64,000 bases of DNA. Origin: Glandiceps talaboti (Eukaryota > Hemichordata > Enteropneusta > Spengelidae). Under the pieces are notes generated by a model, which ran no database searches, had not been told where the DNA came from, and saw only the letters and a program-made list of their open reading frames with translations. This document shows, in pieces, positions 50,078 through 63,518 of the stretch; within the stretch, counting starts at the first letter, position 1, and each line of letters begins with the position of its first letter. The DNA lies in the NCBI RefSeq assembly GCF_964340395.1, contig NC_135551.1, positions 9,940,379 to 10,004,378 of the forward strand, read 5' to 3'. Both the position numbers and the translations under genes were made by a program.

Positions 50078-52999
50078 ATGCCGCAAACCGCGGCGTTTTC
50101 TTCGAATTTTAGAAGAAGGGTGCTGCTGATTTTTGTTTTTTTAGTTTCCACAACAGTCGGAGATTTAATATCACGGTGTCAGAGCAGGTGTGAGGAAGAT
50201 TTGGTAAGTAATATTCGTTATTTCGTGTGTCGAGGAGTGGGTCTGAGTTGCACGGTATCGTCTCGTAGTGTAAGTCATTGGTGGTAACAGTCAGTAGCCC
50301 ATCAGCTGTGCATGGGTATTGTAATCTCCAGCAATCTTGGTGGTCTACGTCGTGTTGCCCACACGGTTTCCTGTGTTAATATTTGATGGCTTTGGTATTG
50401 ACAAGCCACGGTGCCCATTGGTTTCGTTTTGCACGCACATTTGCTCGAGACGTGCACGAGCTAAAATTGACAACTACTACCCCCAAGGCGCTGTTACTAC
50501 GTAAACGACTCCTCGCAAGATTTATCTACATGTATTTGACTTGTCTAAGCCCAAATGCACCATGCATGATCTTGCAGTCCCACCGTGAGACATTATTTCT
50601 GATGTCGAAAGATGCATTGGTATAAAAATTGAGACCGTAAATATGCAGAACATTCAAAATTACACCGCCCGCTCTTGAAACGGGGTCAGTGTGTGGTGAA
50701 ATGAACGCGGGACGGTTCGGTTTACGCAAACATGCACGATCTTCTGCAGTGCCGAGGTCAGTGCATATCAGCAGTGTGACATGCCAATAACATATGTTTG
50801 ATCAAAGCAATCCGACTATGAGAAGATATACATTACCTTTCACCCGAACAACAAGATTAAATGCTTGACGGCTAAAGTTTCAGCGGGTAATTGACAACGA
50901 AATCTTCGTAGTAATTTTAAAGCGTGTGTCAATTGCAAACTTCAGGGGTTTCTTTTTGACCCTCACCGGAAGTTTGTCAACGTCTCAGATTCTAGAAAGG
51001 GTGTGTTTTTTGAAGTTTGGGTGCGACCTTCTTACTTGTTGACATACTTTTCCGATGTTATAAACCGCGATTGTTTACATCTGTTTATTCGTCACGCATT
51101 TACTAATCATTTTTGAAGTGTACATAAATTTCCAGTAGCCCCCATTGGGCACATCGCAGCGGGGAGTGTTTGCGTTTGTAAGTGCAAACTCGGCAGGTAG
51201 TGAAATATTCATTACTTCCGGGGTTTTTACAGGTTTTTCGTACTACCGTGTACCGGTAACAGGTAAAATCAAGCAGAATTAATTGATATTTATGTTTTAA
51301 AAAAACTAGTTATGAAAATGAAAATTTATAGTACTAATGTGTACTTTGACACTGGCTGGTTGTAAAATTTGATATTGGTAGTTTAATAGCTCCCTTCTAA
51401 AGTAAGACATGTGCCCACACACTATGACACGCTATTGTCATCTCAAACAATGTGACAGGATGTAAACCGTGTAATACCTGATAAATTTAGAATGAATACC
51501 ACGAACAGATTACAAGTTACCCTCAAAAGAAAGAAACCATAAAAACCACTCAAGTAGAATAGCATTGACCCTATAAGGTAACGGCTACAGGTGTCGGTGA
51601 TCAAAACTGTCAAAACTTGTGGATATGTCACAGGTTGTAATGTAAATATTGGAATGTTAACAACACATTGATAAGTTGAAAAACTTTGCATGTGTCAAAT
51701 TCTGACCCAGAAATGGATCACAAAGATGTGTTTGGTTTTTCACTAACTAACTTACATAATTCTTCAATGCAAATGACACAGTTTACAACAATACATTGAC
51801 AGGTTGTAAAATTTGAAAATGTTAAAAATCTAACTTAATCCCAGAAATGGTTCACAAACTTGCATTTTTTTGTTTGTCGCTGAAAAACTTCAAAATAAAT
51901 CTTACGGTTTACAACAAAACATTGAAAATTTGAAGATAAAAAGTTTGAATACAATACAATAATGTCTGTCAAAAGATGAACCTAGAAATAGTTCACAAAC
52001 CTGTATTTCATCAATAAAGGAAAAACTTTTCACAGTTAACAATTTTTTCTACCACAAATCACGTCATTCCCATTCACAGTTTCTTATCACAATATCAGAA
52101 ATGAAAAAAAAATATCAGCATTGACAGATAGTGTCATTTATTTTCAGTTATCAACAGCTGATATTTGATTATAGAGTCAGTGTGTGTATCTGCAATTATT
52201 GAAAACATGGTCCTCAGATTTCCTTGGCTTGAAATGTCAAAGTTCCATGACCCATATTTGTGAAAAAGTAGACTGCATGTCAGAAGGCTTTAAATGCTGT
52301 CAACACATCATTTAATACCTTGGACTGCATGATTAATGTAACGTTCTTGATTTATTACCATTGCTGTTGGTCAGAGAACATAATTAATTACTGTATAAGC
52401 AAAAAGCTGCACTATCTGCAACTGGAACATTTAAAAAAAAAAATGTTTTGTCAGATAAAATAATTTTCTTATAATATCGCGTACCCTGAAGAGTATTGAA
52501 TCACATGTTGATTGTTGGTGAACATACTTGTACTTTTTTTTGTAGCTGTGTATACATGATATGATACAATAAATCAATTCAAATTGATTTTTAGGTCCAC
52601 ACCCAAAAAACAGCGCCCTCAATGGCAATAACAATTTCAACCAGTTACTGCATTATTTATGGATAAGATCAACCACTGATAATATGTAAACTGTCCAATT
52701 ATTGGAATTGATAAAAAAAAATGAGTGAAATTCAATCTATTCAATAGATTGTAGTTGTCTGATAAAAAAAATAATAATACTTCAGTTACAAACTAGTACA
52801 GTTTTAACATGGCAGCCGTTATCAAAACCAAACTTTTGTTCACGATGTAAAACTTGTTACTGTACACCACCTAAATATAACATTGACCAATAATTAACAG
52901 GTACATGTACAATGTCTTTTTTGTAAGTAACTGACCAAATTGTAATCTCAGGCCAAACTAGGACTTACGATACGTTATGTTGTTCAGGGAGCCTATCAG
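50078..52999 (+). CDS. 5' exons of a secreted Cys-containing protein (anosmin-1-like?), partial
   Basis: Exon 1 (50078-50203, ending phase 0 before GTAAGT) encodes 42 residues: a basic start FRRR, a hydrophobic core VLLIFVFLVSTTVG typical of a signal peptide, then DLISRCQSRCEEDL. A likely exon 2 (52952-52999) between TAATCTCAG and GTGAGT, also phase 0, adds AKLGLTIRYVVQGAYQ. The RCxxRC motif just after a signal peptide resembles the start of anosmin-1 (human ARCASRC), a secreted WAP/fibronectin-III matrix protein, but the match is short. Later exons must lie beyond the window. Exon 1 is well supported as coding. Exon 2 is plausible and identity is a guess. Confidence 0.5.
51656..52015 (+). 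repeat. Degenerate ~125-bp tandem repeat
   Basis: Three loose units share (T)TTACAACAAYACATTGA, GTTGTAAAATTTGAAAATG and AGAAATGGTTCACAAAC. They are diverged, so the array is old. It lies in intron 1 of the 50078 gene. Confidence 0.6.
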
Positions 53000-53811
53000 G
53001 TGAGTGGTAGCATGTTGCAAATATTGTATCTTACAAACTAATCCAAGCTAGGTCTTTGAAGTCCTCATTTAATTTCCCATCAGACCATTTTTTTTATTAT
53101 CCCTGTATTTGCCGTTTTATGTAGTCTAGTTACTATACATGTAGTTTGTCTCTACGATCTCTTTCTAATGTCTTGTAAAACGGACAAATTCTATCAATAA
53201 TCTAGCTAAATCTCCAGCTGGGGAAGGGATGACCAGCGCATGTCAGTAGTAATGCATCATAACGTAAAACGCAATACTACACTAGTACATGCTTAATTAA
53301 AAGAAAATCCATTTGACTATGCATGTACAGTGGACGTGATTTTACCACGTATATAGGGCTAGACTACATTTTATGTTGTGACAAAAATCACTTGGGTTTT
53401 GAATTACACAGTGTACCAGAAGGGGAAATAATGAGTAGTAATTAGGAAATAATGCTATTGTTAGAAGGATGTACGTAATTAGGTAACTTGTGTTCTACAT
53501 TTAGAATTGTCAGGTCATGATGACAGAAAATACAACCTTACACGTACCCCTATCTGTGTCTAGCAATGAGATAAATAGCACACCAGCAGGCCCTGTAAAT
53601 CAAAGCAAGAATCTCACCCTTTGTCTAAACATGACCTTTGTCTGTTACACCATTCTTCACAACTTGCATTTTGTTTTAAAAGCTGACTGTCACGTTAAAT
53701 GAAGTAACCTTCTTTCTGTACTTGTCGGACATAAAATATAAAACTGTACAACGTATGTACATGTAACCAACTCTTACAATGTTTGTAACCAACTCATAAT
53801 TTCACCTAAAT

Positions 53812-53859
53812 TCACACACACACACACACACAGACCCAGACACACACACAGAGACAAAT

Positions 53860-53903
<44 letters not shown>

Positions 53904-53930
53904 GCACACACATACACACACACACACAAA
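53812..53930. repeat. Interrupted (CA)n microsatellite
   Basis: CA runs with interruptions AGACCCAGA, GAGACAAATG and CGCACG, about 120 bp. Confidence 0.95.
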
Positions 53931-54473
53931 ATATTTCTCATGTAAAAAATATGGGAATAATAACTAAAAATTTTTCACAATGTTGTCAGCCATAAAACAT
54001 TTGCAAAATTGCCTCTTAAAAAATACGTAAAGTAATTGATAAAGTTTGTAGATGTCAAAAATAATATTAGATTGTCAACAATGTTGAAAAAGTACAGATT
54101 GCCTCTGTAATCTTAGTTGATGTGAGAAACAGAAAGTCGTTGACAAGTGTTCGGTAAAGTGATTTACCATTCCTCCACTGATGTGAGTTATGGGGTATTT
54201 TTTACATCTCTCATCAATTGTTTAGCTTGCCATAGATATAAACCATTCCATTTCATGTGTCCAGGGTAGTATCATATGTCTGTGAGGGATTACACAGAAT
54301 TACTTTTAGTCACATTTCCACGATTTGTCATTCAGACGCAAGGCTGAATTCCAAGTAAATGTAAATGTAAAAAATATGAAAAAGGCATTTGCACGGCCCG
54401 GAGTATAGTCACATAAAATTGGTATTTGATATGAAAAATATGTTACATTTTTTTTATGGTAATCTTTGTAATT

Positions 54474-54530
54474 TGAAAATTGAAATAAGGCCTATTGAAA
54501 AACAATTGTGTGGTTCCTGTTTATAAATAT
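54474..54530 (-). repeat. Fragment of GGAACCACACAA repeat
   Basis: Read on the minus strand, AACAGGAACCACACAATTG matches the right end of the 13413-13740 element and the 904-955 fragment. Confidence 0.4.
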
Positions 54531-54904
54531 GAACACGGTTGGGGAGAGCAGAGAAATATGTGATCGAACAACTGCCTTGACTAGACTGGTAAAGTAATGA
54601 AGTTTTTAATACGCAATACTGTACCAGTTTAGAACTAGACTACTTCAATACATGTCCAGTCTTTCCTTGGTTTACTAGAGAGTTTGGCCACCCAGCTAAA
54701 TCAATATCTAAATTTCATAGTTCACGGCTTTGTTATTGGGCAATATAAAGATGAAATGAGAAGTATACACAGCTGCAATGATGCAAGTGGATGTATGTTA
54801 TGAAAATGATAATTTCTACTGAAATATTTAAGAGATGAAATCTCTCGTAAGTTTTGACTCTGTTAGCCTAGATTCTTTGCTTGGTTGATTTCAGACAAAA
54901 CACA

Positions 54905-55190
54905 AACCCTGTCCCCCACCTGAATCAATTTGAAATCAATTCAAACAGCCATAACCTTTTAACAGTACATGACCTGAAGAGGCTTCTAAATCAGGATAAA
55001 TAAGTTTGAAACATGTCTATGTCCACACAAGAAAATGGAGCAATAGATTTGAATCCATTCAATTTTACTTTTGCATCGGAACCGATTTACTGTGAGTCAG
55101 TTCAAAACCACTCTCATGAGGAGATTTCAAACCAATTCAATTGAATCAGTTGAAACTTGGTTTTTAGTTCATGTGGTGATCATAGGAGAA
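54905..55190 (+). repeat. Dispersed repeat, copy 2 (TTGAAACC-rich)
   Basis: Diverged relative of 2080-2280, with TTTTGCATCGG, GAGTCAGTTCAAAACCA and AATTGAATCAGTTGAAAC. No reading frame. Confidence 0.45.
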
Positions 55191-56138
55191 CAAATTTCAA
55201 TTTATTTTTGAACCAATTCAAAAATCTGAGGATAGAGCTATGATTGAAATCAAATAAGCGAAAGGTCTTTAAGCTAACTGTGAGTAAGAATTACTATTTT
55301 TCATAAAATTGTACGTCCACTTGTTCTCGATATTTATGTGTAATCTGAAACGAATATTGTAATCAAAGTTTGATTAGTCATGATGAGTCTAGTAGTCTAC
55401 AGATTATAAGTGATTTGAGTTTCCTTTGTTCCGTACTTACATCTGTGTTAGACAATCTCCAAACCACACACCCACCCCACTGTGATGATATCAAATAAGA
55501 TGGTGGCTACTGGTACAGTATGGTTCAAGTTTACTAAACATTTAGGGAGTGTCAGAAGCTGTGAAATTGATACCTCCAAACATATGTAGAGTTGGCATGC
55601 CGATCACCAGAATCATAAGAAATTGTTGAAACTAGGTTACTGTCATAAAAATGAAGATTTAACCACAGATAAAGTCACAGTATTAGATTTCTGGCTTCCA
55701 ATAATAATATGTTCTGTTTCATTCACTTTTATGTGTTCCATCAAGTTCATTCTCGCAAACCAGAGCTGATGTTTCTTCTGCAACACAGCGAAATAACCAT
55801 ATCGATGGTGCCATAATTGTAAAAGAGGCTGTAGTTCATTACGACAGTGATCAAGTTCAACTTTCACTTTGTCTGGAGTAATTAGTACATACAGTTTAGG
55901 TTCACATTGCATGATGATGATAGTTATGAGGTCGCAACATTCATTTGCAGGGATAAAAAATTCTAACATCTAGAAAACTTTTAGCTACTTGTTGTGTATG
56001 GGAAGTGACAATTGACAATTTAAAAATAAGAAAGCAGTTTTGTTCCTCTTTTGTTTGACATTCATTGACCAAACTACACAATGTACAGTGTATGCAGGGC
56101 TTGAATTCAACTGTGGATGGTAGTATGATTTAGTCAAG

Positions 56139-56212
56139 TGAAATTTTAGTTATACTTTTTTTCATTGATTTCTATACTAATCTACAATGGTCTACAGATT
56201 ACATATGTATAC
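56139..56212 (+). repeat. Dispersed ~75-bp repeat, forward copy
   Basis: AATCTACAATGGTCTACAGA TTACATATGTA with its upstream GTGAAATTTTAGTTATA is the reverse complement of 60988-61064. Confidence 0.8.
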
Positions 56213-56700
56213 AAACTTGGTAGTCTAGAGACAATGTTTAGTAGTACTCTCGGTAGTCTAGACTACTAATTTGGTAGTTTAGACACTATGTTATGTGAAC
56301 TACAGGGACTACTGCTATTTGTGCTATGTTGGTAGTCTAGATAGTAGATACAATGTTTAGTAGTCTATGGACGCTGGACTACTGCTAAGTTGGTAGTCTA
56401 GATAGAATGTTTAGTAGTCTATGGAGACTGGACTACTGCTAAGTTGGTAGTCTAGATAGAATGTTTAGTAGTCTATGGAGACTGGACTATATTGATAAGT
56501 TGGTAGTCTAGATATAATGTTTAGTAGTCTATGGACACTGGACTACGCTAAGTTGATAGTCTAGATACAATTTGTTAAGTACATGTAGTCTGGTATGTGT
56601 CCTGGACCACTGCTAATGTGGTAGTCTAGATACAATGTTTAGTAGTCTATGGACGCTGGACTACTGCTAATTTGGTAGTCTAGATACAATGTTTAGTAAT
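56213..56700 (+). repeat. ~54-bp minisatellite (TAGTCTAGATA..AATGTTTAGTAGTC)
   Basis: About eight units of TTGGTAGTCTAGATAGAATG TTTAGTAGTC followed by TATGGAGACTGGACTACTGC. Units vary by substitutions and short indels. The self-complementary CTAGACTA/TAGTCTAG words give each unit foldback potential. Confidence 0.9.
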
Positions 56701-58930
56701 GTTTGTAGTACATGTACATGTATGTATGTGTTGAGCCCTGTGAGAGTACTTGTGCTAAAACTTAAGTTTCAAATCCTTCATATGATAGACTGTGAGACTA
56801 TTAATATTAATAATGGGATTTCAATCATTCAAAGACAGTACATGGGAACTGCTTGAGAACTGTGGTTCCATGTTGACTGCACCATCTGTGATGTATTGTC
56901 TGATGACTACTGATCCCTATACATGTACACTGACTGTTAATGGCATAGTGATGTATTGATAGCTAGTTCACTCTGTATCTCACTATCACAAAATTAATGT
57001 TTATTTGTAAGAAGATTACCCTGTTTGTTGTTAATAATATGGAATTAATGAATGGGTGGAGACATGCTACATTGCCAGACTATCATGACATACAGCATAA
57101 CTTTACAATGTAAATGTAGTTGTCAACTTTCAACACATACAAATCACAATGTCTGTAACAACAACTACACATGTACATGTATGTAAGATGGGTTTGATAT
57201 TGTTTGCATGATTAACTTTGTTCTTATCTCATATATCATACTGTTACTGTACGACAGTCTGATGTGTATCATTATTAAAACAGCGCAGTTCATCATCAGT
57301 GTGATACTGTGTTTTTGTTAGGAATTTTTAATATTGTATGGGTTCCTCAGAAATGTTACCAGAGTCTCGTACCAAAAATCACGTTATGTACAGTTGTGGG
57401 TAGTGATTGCAAAATTTTTACCAGATTCTTGCTCCCCTCCATCCTGACCTACATGTAGCTCCCACCTCCACCCACCCCACCCCATCCCATTAGGTCCCGA
57501 GTATAAATTCCAGTTCCCAGCACAAACAATGAAATTAGTATTGCAACTGGCACTGAAATATTTTAATAGTGAAATAGTGTTTTTTTAGCTTAAAGTTTTT
57601 TGGAACCCCAGTAACGAAGGAGAGAAAGCTGGTAGAACCTGCACAGATTTTCTTACTCTGACTGGTACCATAATTTTGGTGGAGAACCCTGTTCTGTATT
57701 AAACAGGGAGGGAAATCTGGATAAATTAAATTTTCATAGATTTTTGAACCTCAGTACCATAATGTGGATGGGGAATCCTGGGTAAAAAATGCCAATGGAA
57801 TTCTAATAGAGTTTAGTTTACCTTCTCGTCTGCATTAAAGGTTGACTGATCATCATAACCAGAGTATATGTTAGTTCACATGTTGATGAACGTATAAACA
57901 CATGTGACCTGTACTCAAAGACATACATTTAGTCAGTCATGTGAGGACAGCTGGACCAAGTCAACTGGTTGCAATCAACAACAACATACAGTTTGTGTTT
58001 CAATTTCACATTGGTTCAGCTTTGAAAAACAGAAGAAATGTCATATGTACATAGTCCTTGGTATTTCTTTGTCATGTGTAGTTCCTGCCCTAAATGTAGT
58101 TTGGGAAAAGGTCACTTGTTTTTTTTTGGGCTCTAGTGGTAGACAATGGAATATGAGAGAGACAAGTACCAGTAGCACACCAATACTAGATTTAAGGAAA
58201 AGGGTAGTACAGGAAAAAGTCAGTATAAGGTTGTGAAACACAAGATTACAGGCTGTAAGACAGTGTTGAACAGTTACATGTTATATTCGTACAATCATTT
58301 AATGTGTTCTGGTAGAAGTTAAATGTATTCACTTGATTGGATTTTAACCAAAAAAGGCACAGTAATGAATAAAATTATAGAGATAAAATGTAGAGTACAG
58401 GTGTAATTAGATAGTACATAAATTAAACACTTATTTAAAAAAAAAATTATATACATATTTGCAAATGAAAATTTATGAATTGCTGGATTGTAAGAAGTCT
58501 ACAAACATATTTTAATAGACTTAGAATTATTTCTCTTGTAAAAAAAAAAAAAGAACATTGGACTTGGAGAGAGATAGCCAGCCTCAATATTAGTGAGAAC
58601 ACACAGGGTAGCCATACATTATACGTCATGTAATATATATACTCTCTGAGACAGGGGCATTTCAATGTGAAGGACTGTAACTGCAGGGTATGATGAATCC
58701 CTGCTGTCTATGAAACCTTGTATACACAAGTACATGTACCAGTACACACTATACTGGGGTACAAATTCTACACTTAATCTGTGTCTGGCCTAGTCAAGTG
58801 TACAGCCTCAATAGTTACCACAAGGCCAAACTATAGAACACGGAATGTTGATATTAAGTTTAACTTGATAAAATGTAAGAAGTTTTAATTCAAATTATTT
58901 TTATTTTATATATTTATCTGCTTTTATCTA

Positions 58931-59156
58931 ATTTAAAAGGCCTACATGAATGTTACTTTTTTGGGGTCAGATTAGCATTAAAATTTGGGTAACTTGAGAT
59001 AACCAGTTGTCTGGCAGAACTATAGAAGATGTCGATCCAGAACAAAATAATGACCCATTATGTACTAATCCTTATACGACTTATGTGTGATGTATGCCAC
59101 TGATCCGATAGCACTAATGCAAGAACATGGGATTGGAAAATGGGCCTTTAAAAATT
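58931..59156 (+). mobile_element. MITE, AAAGGCC family, near-complete copy
   Basis: Ends ATTTAAAAGGCC and GGCCTTTAAAAAT form terminal inverted repeats around 226 bp. Inside are ACCAGTTGTCTGGCAGA, AATCCTTATACG, GATAGCACTAATGCAAGAAC and TGGGATTGG, shared with the copies at 25124 and 32683. Confidence 0.75.
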
Positions 59157-59743
59157 AATCAAATGATTTTTGGATTTTAGATTCAGATTTAATTCAGCAA
59201 TGTGTACTTTTGAAATTTCTTTTTATTTATACTTTCATTTTGTTAATACTATAATAATAGTACTCCCTTTTTTAGCACAGAAATACCTACGTGTAACGTA
59301 AGAAAATAAAACTCTGGTAGAAATTGAAACCACTGAAAAGATATCTGTCCCAGGGAAGTCCATCAAGTAATCTAATCTCAAAGCCATCACACCATGTCAA
59401 TAAATTTCTTAATAATTTCCATTACATTTTTATAATGAAATTTCTTTACGACAACTTTGTACAATCGCTTTAGATTTTGCTATGCAATATAATCTAGTGA
59501 CAATATTTTGAAATGCTCCTTCCCCGTTCTGTTGGTTAGTTGCAGGTTGTAAAACTCAGCATGTCTATCCACCAATACTTGACATCCAGCCGTGTTGGTT
59601 GCAGAATCTGCTTATTAAATATGTAATACAACATGAACTATACAATGATTAAACACTATACTACAGATATATCTATATATATACAAGTCTCAATAATTAA
59701 ACTTGGTATGTGGAATATTTAGATGTTAGTCCCCAGTATTTTT

Positions 59744-59854
59744 CTTCTTTCAGCCAAGGAAACTACGAGTGACCTAAGGCGTCTTTGTCACTACGAGTCG
59801 CTAGACAAGTAGCGACAACCCTTAGGTCACAAGTATTTTCCGGCTAAATTAAGA
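59744..59854. mobile_element. MITE, CTTCATTCAG / GACCTAAGG family, copy 3
   Basis: CTTCTTTCAG, then GAGTGACCTAAGG on the left, and CCCTTAGGTCACAAGTATTTTCC on the right, with a second hairpin ACTACGAGTCGCTAGACAAG TAGC in the loop. Confidence 0.65.
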
Positions 59855-60987
59855 AAAATAAATGGAAAATAACATACATGTACATTTGTAATTATACCAG
59901 TGCCAGTAATATCAAATAAAAATTGGGGAAAGTAAAGGCAAGTTTGAATATTTGACTCATATTTTGAACACAGCAGAATGAGTGATGTAGACACACCTTG
60001 TTGTGACCTAGAATAACCAGAGTATATATTCCATATTTTTTGCAATTGAACTTGGCTCATGCATGGTATACATTGTAATGTTAAGAATTAAAAGTCCTAT
60101 GGTGAGTCAATTTGATCTCACATCTAAAGCAGTGAAAAAAGTTCACTGACTTTGAAAATATCTGGACTTAGTGTATATTGTATGTAGTGAAACAAGTTGT
60201 TATCAAGAATGCATGTTTTGATTTATTATAATGTAAACTATTGAACAGTCTGAGATGATGTCAGTGTTTGGGGCTGCAATAGCCATAATATACAAATGTA
60301 TTCTAAATTATATATTGGGGTTTACAACCCTGATTTACAGGGGGTAGCAAAACCTGGTCAAGTATGTATTTGACCTACAATTTTTGAGAACATTGTAAGA
60401 AAATTAAGATTGAGCCTTTGAGGCATGGTTAAGTAAACAAAACTTACTTCCAACCCCCCAAATTAGTACTTCAGATGATTTTCATGTTTGTCAGTTCCAA
60501 AAGGCTCACAACATGACGACTAGTCTTAGTCTAACATAGTGCAAAGTGCTATAATTAACCAAATTTGCATGACTTCATTTTTTAAGTTGTTAAATTTCTC
60601 CATTTGTGTCACCACAGCATTTCTACTCCAGAAATATGACAGTTTCTTTGAATTTGTTGATATTTTATAGCAACTCAGGGAAGTGATCAATGTATGGGGT
60701 ACATTAAGATACTTTAAAGTCCTTGTACTACACTCAACATTTTACAAATTTATGTAATGTATCAAGTTTAGTAAATAACTACATCTGTGGGTATTGCTAT
60801 TCTAGTTTTGTCACAAACTGAAATTTATGTCCTCAGATTTAGTAAGTAATTTGATTAATTAGCACATAATCACTTCTAGAATAAACAAATAAACATTCAT
60901 TTTCACCCATTTTGGATTTCAGATTATTTTGGATGTTTGCAATTTTTGTATTCATTTTTTTCCCCAAACTTATACCCCCTCCTTTGT

Positions 60988-61064
60988 TTGTACACATATG
61001 TAATCTGTAGACCATTGTAGATTGGAATAGAAATCAATAAAAAAAATATATAACTGAAATTTCA
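60988..61064 (-). repeat. Dispersed ~75-bp repeat, reverse copy
   Basis: Reverse complement of 56139-56212, about 4.8 kb away; the core ATATGTAATCTGTAGACCAT is exact. Confidence 0.8.
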
Positions 61065-63518
61065 CATTGAGTCCAGGCTATAAATCATGTACTGGTCTAC
61101 ATAGGCCTCCTGGTCGATAGTAAAACTTGTGTAATAGAACACGGCTGACACCCATAATTTGTTTGTTTTGTAGTAGACTTTTATGTTAGAATCTGTTTGC
61201 GTACATACTATACAGTTTGTATGTATGTATAGATCTGGGACTTGCCAATTGCTTCATATCATAAATTATACACATTTTTACCAGGGTTCAGCTAAAAAGA
61301 CAGATTGACCGCTTTGCTAGCTGACATGTTGTGATGTATTCAACTTATGGTATACTTAGAATTCAAGTCATCCACACTACAAGTGGCTGTATCTCGTCCT
61401 ACATCTATTTGTACTTGTGGAGAATTCAGGACGTAGTGTATAATAATGTCAGATCTGTTCAACATTTGCCCTGCAGTATAAAAACAAAACAAATCTGAAG
61501 TGCAATAGCTTGATGACCTTGGCACAAGTATGTATGTTAGTTTAAAATAATAGTGGATAGGTCAGTCGTGTTTATAAAATAAATCTCATTTTCAACACTA
61601 GGGGTTTCTTTTTTTTACGGCTGCAGTTGCTGTAAGCGTCACCAACTGACAGATAAAGGCAGAGAGAGCGAGAGAGAGTCCTACAGTTCGGTTGTTAGTG
61701 TCATCGGCTGATAAATTTGATGAGGTGAATCCTCATGTTGGGGTTAATCAAGGAGAAATGACCTTTCTAATCTAGAACATGACAGCTGTGCAATTTTTAC
61801 ATAGTACTAATCAGAGCTGAAATTTGTTGATTTCTTTGGTGGCTGTGCGGACGTCATCAATTTTGGCCGATTTTCAAGTTTATTTACATTCTTAGGGGAT
61901 ATTTACCATTATACTAGAGACCTTCTCATACTTTGATATACAGGCTACAGCAGAACAGAAATATGATATATCCCCAGATATCATATGTTATTTTAGTGGT
62001 AATTGGTGAATACTTCATTGCATGTTACGTTTTGGTCTAAAGATGGGGCTATAAGTACACAATTCAAGATGTGCAAATATTAAAATTGAAACAACTACTT
62101 GAACTAGTAAAATGATTACTTACATTTACACATGTTAAACTTCATAAAATGAAGAATCAACAATGTGCCATATCATACATCTAGAGTAAACTCTACCCTC
62201 AGAACCTCAGGCTCATGTATACAAAACTACCAGATGTGTATGGTACCTCAATTTTATCCCATTTGCACAAAACTGCCATATGATATAAATGTATACATGT
62301 ATGTGTATCATAGTGCCCTCTAAGCCAATTTGACATGCCACTGATGCACACAATTTCTAGTGACACACCAAAATTTGGTGTTCCCATATCTCTTACTATG
62401 TACTATGTGGTGGCTCACAAGAAATGCCAGTTTTTATCAATTTGATTCACAACAGTAAAATTCGGCTATCATTAGATGACACACTGATGTGTACATTTTT
62501 GGATGCGTACCTCCAGAACTTCATTTGTACAAACTACATTGTACCATGTAATATAAGGGTTCAAAATTAGCAGTAGTCTAGGACAGGTACATGTAGACTT
62601 ACCATCTATGTTCCAGAAAAGTCCCTGCGACCTTGTGGTTATATTTATATCGTAACTTTATTTCAAAATGAAAACTATACTGTTGAAATTATTTTCATTA
62701 CTAAATTTGCGCACTGAAGGCCTTATGTATTTCCTTTCAAAAAAAATTTGATCATCCGCGTAGATATTTTTAAAAGCTCATGAAATCACTTCATAATTTC
62801 TCGAAGAAAATATGATCCCTATAAAAAAAAAAATAACAAAGGCTGAAAGTCAGAATAAGACCAGAAAAAAAAAATTATTGTCAATATTAAAATTAGATAT
62901 CCCAATTGTAGTACGTGTGACCTGAAGATGATTAGAAAAGATTCGGATGATGATGATATTGATGATGTGCGTAAATTGGAAAAGTTTAATATGATCGGTA
63001 GAAACATGAGAGCTATTATGTTATTTGACCACACACACAGGTCAGTGTAGAGGATTTACTAGGTTGTAGTATCAAACCTCCCAGCATGTTAAAGGAGGGA
63101 AAGTACTCCCATCGGTGACCTAGAGCGACCTCAGAGATATGAAAAAGACCCCCTAGTCTGGTTGTAATGTGGACCTATTTATGGAACTTGGCTATTGATC
63201 AGTGTTTGTAATTTAGCTAAAGATAACAAGTTCTTGTACTGGTTTTTTGTCTGTCTTGTGATTTTTACTGTGAACTGTTCAACTGTCTACATACATTTAC
63301 ATACATTTGTGTAAAAATATTTGAAACTTTAGGTTATGGTGTGATTTTGTTGGTTTCATGTCAAGAAAAAATGGAACTATCATACATACAGTTTGTATGC
63401 AAGATAACAAATTTTAATTGCAAACATTACATTTATATGTACTGAGGAGATCAATGCTAATGATGTACATTGTATAAAGAGCAAATTTAAGAGTCACAGA
63501 TATTTGTAAAAACAATCT

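Noticed and set aside
56213-56700. CRISPR-like array
   Set aside because: Units are directly adjacent with no unique spacers, and this is an animal genome.
57904-58236. 110-codon plus frame with several Cys
   Set aside because: The cysteine spacing fits neither WAP nor another known domain, and no flanking splice sites match exon 1 of the 50078 gene.
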